A stretch of 64,000 nt of DNA from Sesamum alatum. Its lineage: Eukaryota > Streptophyta > Magnoliopsida > Lamiales > Pedaliaceae. Numbering within the stretch: the first letter of the stretch is position 1; each line of letters opens with the position of its first letter. This document shows positions 36,553-47,699 of the stretch, in pieces. Location: assembly GCA_034509735.1 (NCBI GenBank), contig JACGWO010000007.1, forward strand, positions 1,612,001 through 1,676,000, read 5' to 3'. Position numbers and translations under genes: made by a program. Under the pieces are notes generated by a model that was not told the DNA's origin, did not search any database, and was given only the letters and a program-made list of their open reading frames with translations.

Positions 36553-37549
36553 TTACATCTTGAAAACTAAACCGGAGCCCTGGAACTTGCTCTCCGTCAG
36601 GTTTCTGACGCGTTGAGCCATTGCAGGAGTCAGATGATTGATCCAATCTCCGACTTCTCCCTTCCTAAAAAATGAAACTGTTTTTATTGTCCCAATAAAA
36701 TATCCACTCTTGTTTCACCCCAAATTCTTGAGATTTTTCAAAGCTCATAAGCTTTGAGATTTTTTCCATCATACCCTGGTTTTCTTCCTCCCGCCGAAAA
36801 GGGCAACCCCGATGAATTCAGCAAATCTTTTTATATGGCACGAGACATCCTGTTTCAGATCCTCGTACTTTAGAAACAACAATTTTCGAGGATTCTTCAA
36901 ATGGGCATTCCAGTAGTCAAGCATATGGGTTCCAAAAAGGCCCGAACGGTTGAACTCCCTCGCAAACATGTCAAAACCTCGTCAATTCAAGTGGACTGCG
37001 TCTTTTCGATCTTGTTTTGGAGCATGAAATGATAGTGCGAGACGAACTGATCCAGAGGGTTTCTGCAGATGTAGATAATTTTACATTCAGATTAACGGAT
37101 GGAATCAGGAAGAATTCCGAAAGGCATATGGGTCGAGAAAATTCTTGGAGCAGTGGGGATGTGTTCGAAATCAGGATTTTCTTGCTCCCGATAAACATTA
37201 TACTCTAGGAAAGGCACAAGTGTGTGAGGATTAGAAGTGAGTAAAGGGCTTTGATCAATGGGAAAAACATCGCGATTGGCTATGGGAAAAAGTGAGGGCT
37301 TTTTAACCAGGTGGTTCCTGAATTTAGGCATGGTTGTCAGTATTATATCCGTATTTTTCCTGCTTTGAAGTGCTTGTCGGGAGGATAACATCGGTCGGAA
37401 TAACATTACCGGAAACCCAGGCGCCCTCGTAATTAACGAGGCGAGACTAATCCCAACTCTTACGTTGTTCAAGTGTCTGGAGCAGCTCCTGGATGTCATC
37501 CTTGGGAGTTAATTGTCAGAAGAACATTTGGATCTTCTTCCTTCTCCAT
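36553..37549 (-). pseudogene. Sulfotransferase pseudogene (copy B)
   Basis: The whole SOT length is recognisable, from a start context like the intact copy to a C-terminal GSGLVFKM. It is split by many frameshifts. The PAPS loop region reads KFRNHLVKK in place of KSGTTWLKA because of a one-base insertion after AAAT. Downstream pieces (SIANRDVFPIDQSPLLTSNP, RIFSTHMPFGILPDSIR) are clear. After DSIR a G-to-T change makes TAA, a substitution rather than a run-length change. Other breaks lie in runs (AAAAAG, CCCC, TTTTT). I think this is a true pseudogene, perhaps made worse by assembly errors. Its promoter is an empty site for the MITE found upstream of the intact copy. Confidence 0.88.
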
Positions 37550-37698
37550 TGAATGATGAATGCTTGTATATACGTATTCTAAAGACAACTTTGAACTACT
37601 CTCCAGCTCTTTATAGACATATGCATGTTTTTAGGTATGAGTTTGGAGTGGGAATGGTCTTGAGAACATTACAAGACATTAAGTTTCCGGTGATATTA

Positions 37699-37973
37699 AT
37701 TTACAAGAAAATAGTTTGAATAGCAACGAAAAAATTGGCTAAAATCAGCATGGAGCTATTTAGCAAGTAAAATTTTCGTTGCTAATCTATACCACTTAAT
37801 ATATGATTTTAAAATAATTCGTTGCTAAATTTGTTAGCAGTAAATTTTCGTTGCTAAATTCATTAGTAAGTAAATTTCTTATATTAAATATGCATTAGCA
37901 ACGAATATTTTACTTGATAATTAGCTCAACATTGATTTTTTTTTTAGTTGTTATTGAGCATTTTTCTTGTAGT
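37699..37973. mobile_element. CACTA-type MITE, degraded ends
   Basis: The interior consists of repeated TAGCAACGAA and GCAAGTAAATTTTCGTTGC words. The right end reads TTTTTCTTGTAGT and the left end TTTACAAGAAAAT, a decayed CACTACAAGAAAA terminus. It is the same family as 59948-60221 and 60634-60911. Confidence 0.65.
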
Positions 37974-38337
37974 AACCAATATCAGATAACTATGTTTAAT
38001 CAGCATATACTATTATGGTACGACGACACCTATTATTCAGAAATAGAACAACATCCCGGACATGTGATAAGGATTCAAACTCATGAGGTTTATCTTAGAA
38101 TCATGGCGGACTTTCAATTTCGCCGAAACTGAAACTAAATCTTCGAATAATATATAAAACTAAGCTACCATATGATGAACGAAAAAATCTTCAAATAATT
38201 CTCTTTTAGTTTTTGCCCACACCAGATTAACGAAGCCCTCTCGGATTTATAAATATCTGAATATATTAAACAACCGGAAAGATTCCATAACATGCTTAAA
38301 TCATGCCATGTGTATATCACGGCTGCTGTAATGTTTG

Positions 38338-38513
38338 GTTCCAAACATATATATGTGGTTTAATTAATTATCCGTGCAATGATAGGTGCTATTAAAAGGT
38401 TGGTTGGAGCACATGATAAGCTTCTTGCCTTTCCTTAAACCTTTTAAATAGCAGCTGATCATGAGTGCACGGATAATTAAGTTAAAAACCACATATTATA
38501 TGTGTGAACCAAT
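38338..38513. repeat. Imperfect hairpin of about 175 bp
   Basis: The arms GTGGTTTAATTAATTATCCG (left) and, in reverse, GTGGTTTTTAACTTAATTATCC pair with about three quarters identity over 65-70 bp. Flanking blocks GGTTCCAAACATATA and GCTATTAAAAGGTT also pair. The loop is 30-40 bases. It may be a decayed MITE or a hairpin RNA locus. Nothing in it matches a microRNA that I know. Confidence 0.45.
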
Positions 38514-38539
38514 AATAATATATATCGTAACGATGAACT

Positions 38540-41160
38540 GGGCTGAGGGATGGGGATCAGTGCTTCCTCGTGATTCTTTTGGTCGGGAAATCTTCAGTAT
38601 CGTCGAGCTCAGCAGCGCATTGCTGCCAATTGATATCATCTTTCGGTGACGAGCCGAGAGAACTTAACTGACTTTCGTTACAAGATTGCCTGTAGAGGCG
38701 GTGGGGTTTTTTCCATAACTTACTTGGGAGTCATTGCGGATGTTAGTCCGATACAAATGGATTTTCTGCTGATATGTATCGGGGAGCTCTCTGACACCGA
38801 AGCAATGGAAATGGGTGCGTTCGGTGTCTAGGGAGAAAATAAAGGGCAAGAGGTTTTTTGATATTGATGATGATAAGGTGCCAGGACCGGATGGTTTCTC
38901 GGCGGCTTTTCAAGAAAGCTTGGCCGGTGATTGGTGAGGAGGTTAGCCTAGGCTATCATGGACTTTTTCGAATTGGAAAGCTTTTGAAACAAAATAAAAT
39001 GCTACACTTATTACGTTGGTACCGTGAAAGTTCAACTTCCCACGTCGATTGGACAATTTCGCCCCATCTCTTGTTGCAATGTTATTTATAAGGTAATCTC
39101 TAAGATCATGGTGGCACGAATGAAGACGACATTGGATAAGCTCGTTCACATTTCTCAGACGGCTTTTATTCCGGGGAGACGTAAGGCGATAACATCATGC
39201 TCGCACAGGAGGCTCATGTATGGCTACAATAGAGTGAATTTACCACCAAGAGTGCTCTCAAGGTGGATGTAAGGTAGGCTTATGATTCGGTCAGGTGTGG
39301 ATTTTTCTGCTTGATATCCTCCGTGTGTTTGGCTTTCACACTACCTTTATTGCGTGGATAAAGAAAGTGTATCACTACGCCGTCTTTTTCGGTACTTATT
39401 AATGGACAAACAAGAGGGGTTTTCCAAGGAACACGTGGATTACGACAAGAACGATACTATTTCCCCTTATCTTTGTTGTTTTGGTCATGGAAGGACTCAT
39501 GCTCTACTTGGACGGAAAATTTGAGGTGAATGCGGTGTTTTGTATCATTGGCACTGTCATGAGTTGAGATTATTCCAGCTTTGTTTTGCCGACGACCTCG
39601 CTCCTATTTTGCGAAGCAACGCCCCAATCTGTGGTGTGCTGCGTGAAGGGCTAGCAGAATTTGAAGCGTTATCGAGGATGGGGGTTAGCCTTGAGAAGAG
39701 CCAATTATTTGTTTCGAAGGGCGCTGTCAATGCATCAAACGGAGTTTGTTGCGGCGACTGGAATATCTATCAGTTCCTTCTATCCGTTACTTGGAGTCCG
39801 CTCATTCACTCACGTGACATTATCGATTGCCACCGCTTCTTCTAAGGCTGGAAACAAGATTAGTTCTTGGGGTGGTATTAATCTTTTGTTCGCAGGTCGA
39901 GTACAACTAATACGATCTGTCCTTATCGCGATGTGTCAAACTTGGGCCTCAACGTTCATCCTCCCGAAACGGGTTATAAAAGAGATTGAGAAACGCCTTC
40001 GAAGATTTCTGTGGCACGGTGATGGGACTGTGGGGTGGCGAAAAATTGCATGGGAAAAGTGACAAAAAGGGACTACAGAAGGGGGATTGGGTATACAATC
40101 TATTCAGCTCTGAATATTGCTCTTATTGGGAAGTTGTGTGGGATGTGGCTACGTATAAAATAATTCATTAGGGTACAGTAGGTGTATTTTTTAGCGCTTA
40201 CGCCATAATTCTTTTGGTCTGCTGTGCGAACATTGGCTTCGTGGGGTGGCATAAATTATTAAAAGCAACGTGAGCTTTTCTTACTCGGTATGTATTTCAC
40301 GGATTGGCTCCGGTGATACATTCGAGTATGGATGGATCCAATGGCATCCTTTGGGGTCCTGATGACTAGATTCCAAGAGGACCGCGGCTTACGGGTATCT
40401 TGGAGTCAGCGTACCTTCAGTCACAGGGAGATTGGCGGTGCCTTCAAACTGTTTTGTCGACCGATTGTCGCAAGAATTACCGCCCCAGCCTTCCTACCCC
40501 GACGGGTGGAGTGGACTGTGTGCATGGAAGGCACGTTCCGGTGCTTATATCTGTACAGAGGGTTGAAGTTACTGCTAGGGACGCGGCCTTTGTTCTTGCA
40601 TATCTTGTTGAAGAGGGATTAGATCCCCGAATTCTTTTATTCTTTGGCTAGCCATTCAATGTCGTCGCTAAGCACCATGGACAAGGAATGGATGAGTCAT
40701 TTGGATCAACGTTGGCATTCTGTTGTGATCGTCAAAACTATGGAACTCATTCCCACCTATTCTTCGGTGCCCGTATGCTGGCGAGATGTCTTTTGGAGTC
40801 TTGAGGAATAGGGTGAATTTTCCATGGCTTCCCTGCGATTGGAAGGAGGCCGTGCAGTGGGCATTCTGAGGGAGATGGAGTTGAGGGAAATATCACGTTG
40901 TGAACTACGCCTATCGCGCCATGTATTGAGCGGCCATGGTGTAATGGTTTTGTGGAGGGAGAGGACCATGCTGAAAGCTTCATGTCTACCGCAATGGAAC
41001 TAGAGGTGTTAGCAAGACCCTTGTTCTTGAACACAATCAATTGTTCGTATCTGCTTAGTCACGGTTTATGGGGATGTCTCTGCAATGTCGAGCGTTTTAT
41101 CCGAATTTGGCATTTTGCTGTTGGTGATTGGTATATAACGGTGGTGCAGCTTGAAATTAT
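38540..41160 (+). mobile_element. Degenerate LINE (L1-type) with reverse transcriptase remnants
   Basis: Plus-strand fragments in several frames match plant L1 reverse transcriptase: FRPISCCNVIYKVISKI (near 39057-39108), QTAFIPGR (near 39155), LFQLCFADD with the catalytic FADD at 39585-39596, then GNKISSWGGINLLFAGRVQL, and RFLWHGDG with GWRKIAWEK (to about 40062). The frame is lost repeatedly and the endonuclease part is not clear. Borders are approximate. Confidence 0.75.
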
Positions 41161-41944
41161 GAAGGGGCGTTGATTGATTCTGTCAATGCTTGTGTTTCTT
41201 TTGTACTTATTCTTCTGTTCTTTATGGAAGATGAGGTAAAGTTACATCTACTTTCCCGTGAGGTGCTGGCATAACCGCCTCGTTGTTTTGAGATGGGTGA
41301 GTTAGCATATAGCTTTCCCCTGAAGGGTATGGAAGTGGGTAAAGTAAAAGATATACTCCGGTCGTTGTTTGAGGAAACTTTCAAACTACTCCCCCGAGGT
41401 TTGGTAACTATCTAATAAATAAGAGCCCATTTCCAACCGGATTTGTTGATGCGGTAAATTGGACCAATATATACCCATTTTTTTAGGCAGCTGAATTTTT
41501 TTATTTAATTCTTAAAAAATTTTGAATTACAATGCATAGGGAGAAGGGTTGCTTTAAGTTTCGTTTACAATAGAGCAGGAATAATGTAAATATGCCTTGG
41601 GATGTATCTTTTTCTTCAAGGTTTTTAAATCAAAAAAATTTAAGGGGCAAAAATGGGTAATTTCAGGCCTTTGGTTAAAATGTACAAAACTTCAAGGGTG
41701 GTAATTGTGTAATTTTTCAAACAATAAGGGGGTATTTTGGAATTATATTCTAAACCTCATGGGAAGTAGAAGTGTAATTTACTTATGAAATTTACCTTCT
41801 CAAATAATAGTATATCGTCTGAGTTTGTGTCTCATACATATAAACACCCTGTCCAGTGTTAGAAGACAATTACTCGCGATTTTGGGGTGAATTATACGGC
41901 CAAATCTTGACCACTTGAGTTCGGTATATCATCTTATTTAATAG
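41161..41944. other. Repeat-derived intergenic sequence
   Basis: No gene is seen. The 41400-41790 part contains AACAATAAGGGGGTAT and TGTAATTTAC blocks like the MITE at 23236-23665, so it is probably a degraded copy. Confidence 0.45.
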
Positions 41945-42744
41945 AGAAAAATGCAATAATACCCTATGTGTTATATGGAAAAGTTGTAAAAATTATCTGT
42001 ATTAATTCAATAGCCGAAAAAAATCTTCTATAAATTATAAACCCTGCAAAAAAAGAAAACCCTCTCCGATAAAGAAAAACGGAGAGTGGCCTACACTCGC
42101 TCGAAATGCGAGTGGAAATAGATTACCCTTATCTTATGCAATTATTTGCCTCTTTTATTTATTTTTAGTATTCTTATCTTTTCATAATTTTACTTAAAAA
42201 TAGTAATAAATATTAAATAAGGATGTCGCCGGCCAGATCTGGGCGCGACGTCTTGGGCAATGACGCTCGTGCGCACCGGGCCACGACGGGCGGCGTCATC
42301 TATAACTAACGGCCGGTGGAGTGCGGCGGCGGCCCTCCACCGGCAAAATATATATATATATATAGATGATATATACGTGTAATATATATATTATATTATA
42401 CTTGTAGTATATATTATATTTTTATAATATAATATTTTTGTTTTTTATATAAATTAATTAATTTAATCTGGACCGTTTTTTAACTATTGAAATCAATGGT
42501 ACTAAAATTTTGATTAAATCCTACGGTTCTGATTCGATCAAAGAAATCCAACGGTCATTGTAATAACATTAATTTATATAATAAGGGTATAATGGAAATT
42601 ACAAAAAAAATTAATGGCGTTAAGCAAAAGTACGGCAAGGGGAGCGTGTGCAAGATTTTCAAGAACACATGATTTTTTTGCTTATATTTTTAAAGCAAGG
42701 GATTTTTAGCTGAATTTCCATAAAATCGGGGGTTAAGAATTTCC
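41945..42744. mobile_element. MULE-like element with GC-rich core (same family as 43222-44747)
   Basis: The ends resemble the terminal repeats of the element at 43222: left GAAAAATGCAATAATACCC with CCTATGTGTT, right in reverse GGAAATTCTTAACCCCCG. Inner blocks GTTTAACGCC-like and ACCGTT-GGAT-like are shared in inverted order. The GC-rich core (42225-42345) contains GGCCGGTGGAG and CCCTCCACCGGC, also present at 43680. No clear target duplication remains. Confidence 0.6.
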
Positions 42745-42761
42745 TTGACCGAGTGGGTCCC

Positions 42762-42870
42762 ACCCTTTGCCATTCCTAGTTGCACCATGTCACCCTTTTT
42801 TTTTTTTGGGAAAAACAAAAAACAAAAGAAAAGCTTTTTATCTAAATTAAGTTTGATTATAACAAATCAA
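42762..42870. repeat. Left piece of a duplicated block (matches 60960-61070)
   Basis: TTGCACCATGTCAC, AAATTAAGTTTGATTATA and ACAAATCAA occur in the same order at 60960-61070. There the sequence continues directly into TTACATAAATTAC, whereas here that continuation lies at 45781. Confidence 0.7.
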
Positions 42871-42945
42871 TGGAGGTGCGGGGGAATTGAACCCCGTGCC
42901 TCTCGCATGCGAAGCAAGCGCTCTAACCATATGAGCTACACCCCC
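42871..42945 (-). tRNA. tRNA-Ala (anticodon CGC)
   Basis: The minus strand folds as a cloverleaf: acceptor GGGGGTG pairing with CACCTCC, position 8-9 TA, D arm GCTC...GAGC, anticodon stem CTTGC/GCGAG with loop TTCGCAT (anticodon CGC, reads GCG), T stem CGGGG/CCCCG, discriminator A. The pol III A box (TAGCTCATATGG) and B box (GGTTCAATTCC) are inside. The T loop is TTCAATTC, eight bases instead of seven, due to a fifth C. This is either a run-length error or a defect. No T4 terminator follows at once. Confidence 0.82.
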
Positions 42946-42951
42946 CTCACA

Positions 42952-44775
42952 CGAAAATTGCAATTTTTCGTCTTGTAAATTAGGTGATGATAATTTTTGT
43001 CTTGCACGAATTGATTTTCGTAATTTAGTCCTATAAACTTTGAAATTTTGACAATTTTGATCATTTTTTTGTCGGAAAAAAGCATGTGCTGGACACATGA
43101 ACTTTATAATTGAGGATTACGGGCTGAGTGGGACCAAAATTTTCAAAATTTTAAAGTTACAAGACTAAATTGTAAAATCAATTCGCATAGGATCAAAATT
43201 GCCAACCTCCTAATTATTACAGGAAAAATTGCATAAAACTCCCATGTGTTTTGAAAATTTAGTTAAAAACCCTCTGTGTTAAAAAAATAGACAAAAAATC
43301 CCGTATCTTTTAAAATTAAGCACACACTCTCCTCTCCATTTATTTTGTTTAACGCCGTTAATTTTTTAATCATTTTCCATTATACCCTTACATATAATAA
43401 GTTATGTGTATTACAGTGACCGTTGATCTTCATTGATCTTATCTGAACCGTTGGATCTAATCAATTTTTATTAACCATTGATCTCCAAGTTAAAAATGAA
43501 AGGTCCAGATATTATGTATTTAAATATATATTTTATATTATATGTTTATATATAGTTTATATTTATATGTTTATATATATAGAATTATATATAAAAACAA
43601 AAAATATTTTATCATTTTATAATATTACATTTCTGTCTAATATATATATATATTATCATAACTGTATATACATATGGAATTCGCCGGTGGAGGGCTGCCG
43701 CCCAGATCCACCTCCACCGGCCGCCACCTGCTGAGAGCCGATCATCGTCGCCTACCGTGGGCGACGACGATCTGGGTTGGCGACGTTGTCATTGCCACCT
43801 GCGATGGTGCGCGACGACAACGTCGCCGCCCAGATCTGGGTCACGCAGGTGGCGACGATGGTCGCCGCCGCCCCAGAATTTGGGTTGGCGATGACGATCG
43901 TCGCCAACCTGTGCGATGGTGCACGACGACGACATCGCCACTCAGATTTGGGATGCGACGACCGTCATCGCGGAGAAACGCAGTTTCGCGAGAAGGAAGA
44001 AAAATGGCGGATGGTGGGGGCGCATTTCAAAGGCCGTGGGTTGACCGAGGGAGGGGAAGAGGAGACTGGGGCGGCCAACGAGTTTCAGGGGCGTGGCAGT
44101 TGCAGGCGAATGGTGAGTTTCAGAGGCGTGGGTGGTGGCCGCGAATGGCGAAAGGTGGTGGGTTTGGGGAAGATAAACATTTATTTCAATTGTTATTTTT
44201 AATATTTAAAATATAATTATATTAAAAATTTTGAAATTCTATATAAATAGCAAATTCAAAATACACAAAATTATAATCAAATTAACTAATAATATAAAAA
44301 TAAAATACTGTATTTTGATTTTAAAACTTATAATAATATTAAAATAATGATAAACTTTAATATTTCATATGTAAAATATGTATAATAAATTAACTTTATG
44401 TAATAACATTTTTTACATATATATATATTGATGAATATTACTCTTTCAGTATTTATCATAATTTTTTTCAATTTAAAAAGGTAGAATTAATAAAAAATAG
44501 AAAAAGGAATAATGGAAGATACAAGAGCAATTTTGTCTATTTAAAAAAGTCAAAGGCTGGAAGTTGGTCAAAAAGCTAGCCCACTCACATTTTCAGTGCG
44601 TGCAAGTAACTCTCCGTTTTCTTTGACGAACATGTTTTTTTTGCAGAGTTTATCATTTTAGAGGTCTTTTTTTGCCTATTTAATTAACATAGGTAAATTT
44701 TTAGCAAATTTTCTATAACACAGGGGGGGGTGTTATGCAATTTTCCCATTATTACAGGACGAAATTACAAATTTT
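42952..44775. mobile_element. Foldback element F1, split by a MULE
   Basis: The left half (42952-43212) and the short remainder after the inserted MULE (44757-44775) form an inverted repeat: CGTCTTGTAAATTAGG and TTATTACAGGACGAAATTAC. Words such as ATTTAGTCC and CAAAATTGCCAA are shared with element F2 at 45512-45775. It is non-coding. Confidence 0.6.
43222..44747. mobile_element. MULE-like element, 9 bp TSD ATTATTACA, GC-rich coding-like core
   Basis: The 1526 bp element has ends GGAAAAATTGCATAA and, in reverse, GGGAAAATTGCATAA, with weaker inverted similarity for about 100 bp. The exact 9 bp repeat ATTATTACA flanks it at 43213-43221 and 44748-44756. The core 43675-44170 is GC-rich and gives overlapping frames of 180 and 141 residues without a recognisable domain, reminiscent of Pack-MULEs. 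I do not call a gene there. No transposase is present. Confidence 0.82.
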
Positions 44776-44785
44776 CCATAAAAAT

Positions 44786-45490
44786 ACTCGTATTTTTGTT
44801 GAAAATTCTACTAATTTATACTCTTCATAGAGAAAATAAATTAATAACGTCTATAATTAACAGATTAGAGCCTTAATAATATACTTTTCAAGTTCTGCAA
44901 ATCAACATACCCCTAGCATGGGATTTGACAAAGGTTGTGCTGAACAAGTAGACTATAAAGATATTAATTTTTATTAAAAAATTCACCTATTTTTTACTCA
45001 TCTTAGAGAAAATAAATGAATAAATTTCATACTTAAAAAATTAGAGTCATAAAAATATAATTTCAAGGACTGCAGATCAACATGCCCCCAGCATGGGGTG
45101 TGATGAGGACCTGAACTAATAGACTAAACAAACTTGTGTTTTTTTGTTGAAAATTCCACTATTTCTCACTCCTCATAGGAAAAAAAAAATTAATAAACAC
45201 CTTTTAATTGAAAATTTAGAGTTTTAAAAATATATTTTTCAAGCTTCACAAAATCAATATGCCCTAACAAAAGGTTTGGTGAGGATAGTCTGAACAAGTA
45301 GACTATAAAACTATTACTTTTTTACTAAAAGTTCACCTATTAATTTTTTACACTCTTTAGAGAAAGTAAATAAATAAATTCCACATTTGAAAAAAAAAAT
45401 AGAGCCACAAAAATAAAATTTTTTCAAGCACCATAGATCAAGATCCCCCTCATAGGAAGTACCGAGGGCAGTGCTGAATCAAATAGACTA
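44786..45490. repeat. Tandem array of four units, about 171-185 bp each
   Basis: The anchor TAGACTA recurs at 44949, 45120, 45299 and 45484 (spacing 171, 179, 185). Each unit has the order TTGTTGAAAATTC-like, CTC-TTCATAG-AGAAAATAAAT, ATTAGAGYC, TTTTCAAG, ATCAACATRCCCC, GGGxTTTGA and CTGAACAAGTAGACTA. Units have diverged noticeably. The unit length is like that of plant satellite monomers, but four copies do not make a satellite. Confidence 0.75.
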
Positions 45491-45511
45491 AAAAAATAAA
45501 AATTAAAAGTA

Positions 45512-45775
45512 CAATTTTCATCCTGTAACTCAGGGGTGGCAATTTTGGTCCTGCACAAATTGATTTTCACAATTTAATTCTGTAACTTTAAAAAATTGGC
45601 AATTTTGGTCCTTTTTGGTGAACACATATGTCGGGCACATAACCTTAAACTTGGGGCTTTCCGGCTTGATGATACCAAAATTATTAAATTTTTAAAGTTA
45701 TGGGACTAAATTACCAAATTTAATTTATGCAGGTTCAAATTGCCACCCCTAATTTACCGGACTAAAATTACAATT
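45512..45775. mobile_element. Foldback element F2
   Basis: The 264 bp inverted repeat (CATCCTGTAACTCAGGGGTGG against CCACCCCTAATTTACCGG) contains CAATTTTGGTCCT words. It is related to F1. Confidence 0.6.
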
Positions 45776-45780
45776 CTACG

Positions 45781-45905
45781 TCACATAAATTACGATATAT
45801 AAGACGACTGGACTCTCCTAGTTAAACTACAAATTAATAACCTAAAAAAAACTATAAATTAATAATATATATATATACATGTTTAAGTATACTATACACG
45901 TTAAC
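45781..45905. repeat. Right piece of the duplicated block (matches 61070-61145)
   Basis: ACATAAATTAC, GACTGGACTCTCCTA and a TACATGTTTAAGTATA / ATACTATACA tract follow the order seen at 61072-61150. Confidence 0.65.
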
Positions 45906-46384
45906 TCACTACGAAGATGATAACATCAGTGACAAAAAAAAATTCAAATAATAATTTTAATACTATCATTAATTATATATATTTTGTGACAAGAACTTTT
46001 ATTTTGTTACAATAATAACTTTCTTGGTTTTAGTAATAATTATTATTCGTAAAAGTTCTTATTAATTAGAATCAGTGACAAAAAATTGTGTATTAAATTC
46101 TCCACTAGAGATAAATAATGACACAAGCCTAGTGATAACAAATCATTGTAGGCACTATACTGTGTTGTCACCAAATAAATTAGTTACTAATTATCTGTAG
46201 TGACAATTTTATGGACAATATTTGTCATAAATAATTTTATACTGACAAGATAAAAATTATTATTACTTAATATTTATTTCAAGTGATAATTTTAAAATTA
46301 TCACTTAATATTTTGTCACTAATATTATATTTTTATTATGTTTTGCTGAATTTTGTTCATGCTAAGCATATCCATAACCCGAAG
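45906..46384. other. AT-rich sequence with short inverted words, no gene
   Basis: Many AGTGACAA/TTGTCACT words in both directions (46070-46330) suggest a decayed DNA element. No reading frame of note. Confidence 0.4.
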
Positions 46385-46600
46385 GGTTGGTAAAATGGTT
46401 TAAAGCTGAACTGAGTTCACACGTACGAAGTCTATTTATTTAGTGGTAAGTTCTCTGTTTGAACCCCATCGTTTGCAAAGCTCCACGGGGTCAGCGCAAC
46501 CACTAATCACGAGTAAGGATTAGTTTTGATTCCAGTGAATTGGGGACACTTTGTTGAAAAAATAAAATAAATAAAGAAGTAAATATAAAAATTTTAATAT
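46385..46600 (+). mobile_element. Possible SINE remnant
   Basis: A GC-balanced block with a TGGTTTAAAGCTGAA stretch, a B-box-like GTTTGAACCCC and an A-rich tail (46556-46600) resembles a tRNA-derived SINE. I found no target duplication. Confidence 0.35.
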
Positions 46601-47178
46601 CAAAAGTTAATAATAGAAGGAAATTAATAATAAGGCAAAATGAAAATCCTAAAGAAATACCTGTAACTCTAACATAAGTGAACCATAAACAGAACAAGAG
46701 CAATATTACACTTAATATTCCAACAAACAATAGCTTCGCCAACGACGACTCTTGCTCCGAAGACTGCCATTTTTTATTTATTTTTAAGTAAAAGCGATGA
46801 ATATTATTAATTAAAGTAAATCGATTATAATGAGTCCTGTCGAATATCAATATCTAGCAGAGATAATTATAACAATCATATCTTGAACAAGAATATCAAA
46901 TAAATTAAATTTAAACAACACCTTACTATCCAGTGTACAAATAACTCCTAGTATGCAGTACACTATATCATCCCATTCAATTCGAAGAATTATTTACCTC
47001 AACCTTAACCACTAGGCTAAAAGATTATTGGTGGGTCTGAAGATCACTCTTATTTCCTTTATTTTTTTCTTGCATGAGAAGAAAATGAAATGCATAGAAT
47101 TAAAATACATTTCAGTAAGATCATCAGAGACTGGTAATAAAAACTAATAGTACAAGCATGTTCCCAGAATCATATTCT

Positions 47179-47250
47179 TCAGGTCTTGTTGATTTCCGTC
47201 AGGTTCTTGATGCGTTCAGCCATTGCGGGAGTCAGATGATTAATTACAGG
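47179..47250 (-). pseudogene. Sulfotransferase C-terminal fragment (copy C)
   Basis: The minus strand encodes NHLTPAMAERIKNL followed by a short divergent tail and TGA. This matches the last 25 or so residues of the SOT family (NHLSPAMAERVKDL in the intact copy). Everything upstream in this orientation is lost. Confidence 0.75.
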
Positions 47251-47543
47251 ACAGGTTTTTTCAGTTCAAGCATTACAGTTTAATGAAAATTATAGGCTAT
47301 GTTTTTTTTGGAGAAAATGTAGAATTGGGTATATGAGCCATTTTTAGTGCCAAACACTCGTAATTTCCTTCAAAACCCAGCCACTGTTAATTTTTAACAC
47401 GAATTTTAACCACACATTCGATGGTATCTTCAAACGTTTTTTTTTTTTTTTTTAAAGGCAATGAAACTCTCGAAACTTCTAAAAAATCACATTACACAAA
47501 TAGAAGGCCAGGGAGTTATCTTTCTCTTCAATAAGTTATTGTA

Positions 47544-47695
47544 ATGGAGAAAAAAGAAGAATCCTGAATGCCCTTCCGCAAAAGTTGATGATCATAATCC
47601 AAATGATGAGTTCCAGGAGTTGCTCCAAACACTTGAACAACGTAAGAGTTGGGATGGGTTCTTAAGCGTTAAATATTGCGGGCTGCTGGTTGAAC
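47544..47695 (+). pseudogene. Sulfotransferase N-terminal fragment (copy C)
   Basis: The plus strand begins ATG with MEKKEES, then after a frame change DEFQELLQTLEQRKSWDG and VKYCG, the start of a SOT. It is cut by a half Tourist MITE at 47700. It points away from the C-terminal piece at 47179, so an inversion or two separate insertions are needed. Confidence 0.75.
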
Positions 47696-47699
47696 GTAA

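Noticed and set aside
42871..42890. TGGAGGTGC as a primer-binding site of an LTR element
   Set aside because: The match extends through a full 75-base cloverleaf and there are no LTRs around it.
43674..44216. 180- and 141-residue frames in the GC-rich MULE core
   Set aside because: Two overlapping frames of similar quality and no domain; treated as possible captured sequence, not a gene.
46503..46850. 115-residue minus-strand frame with hydrophobic segments
   Set aside because: AT-rich sequence yields Phe/Leu/Ile-rich frames by chance; no start context or homology.
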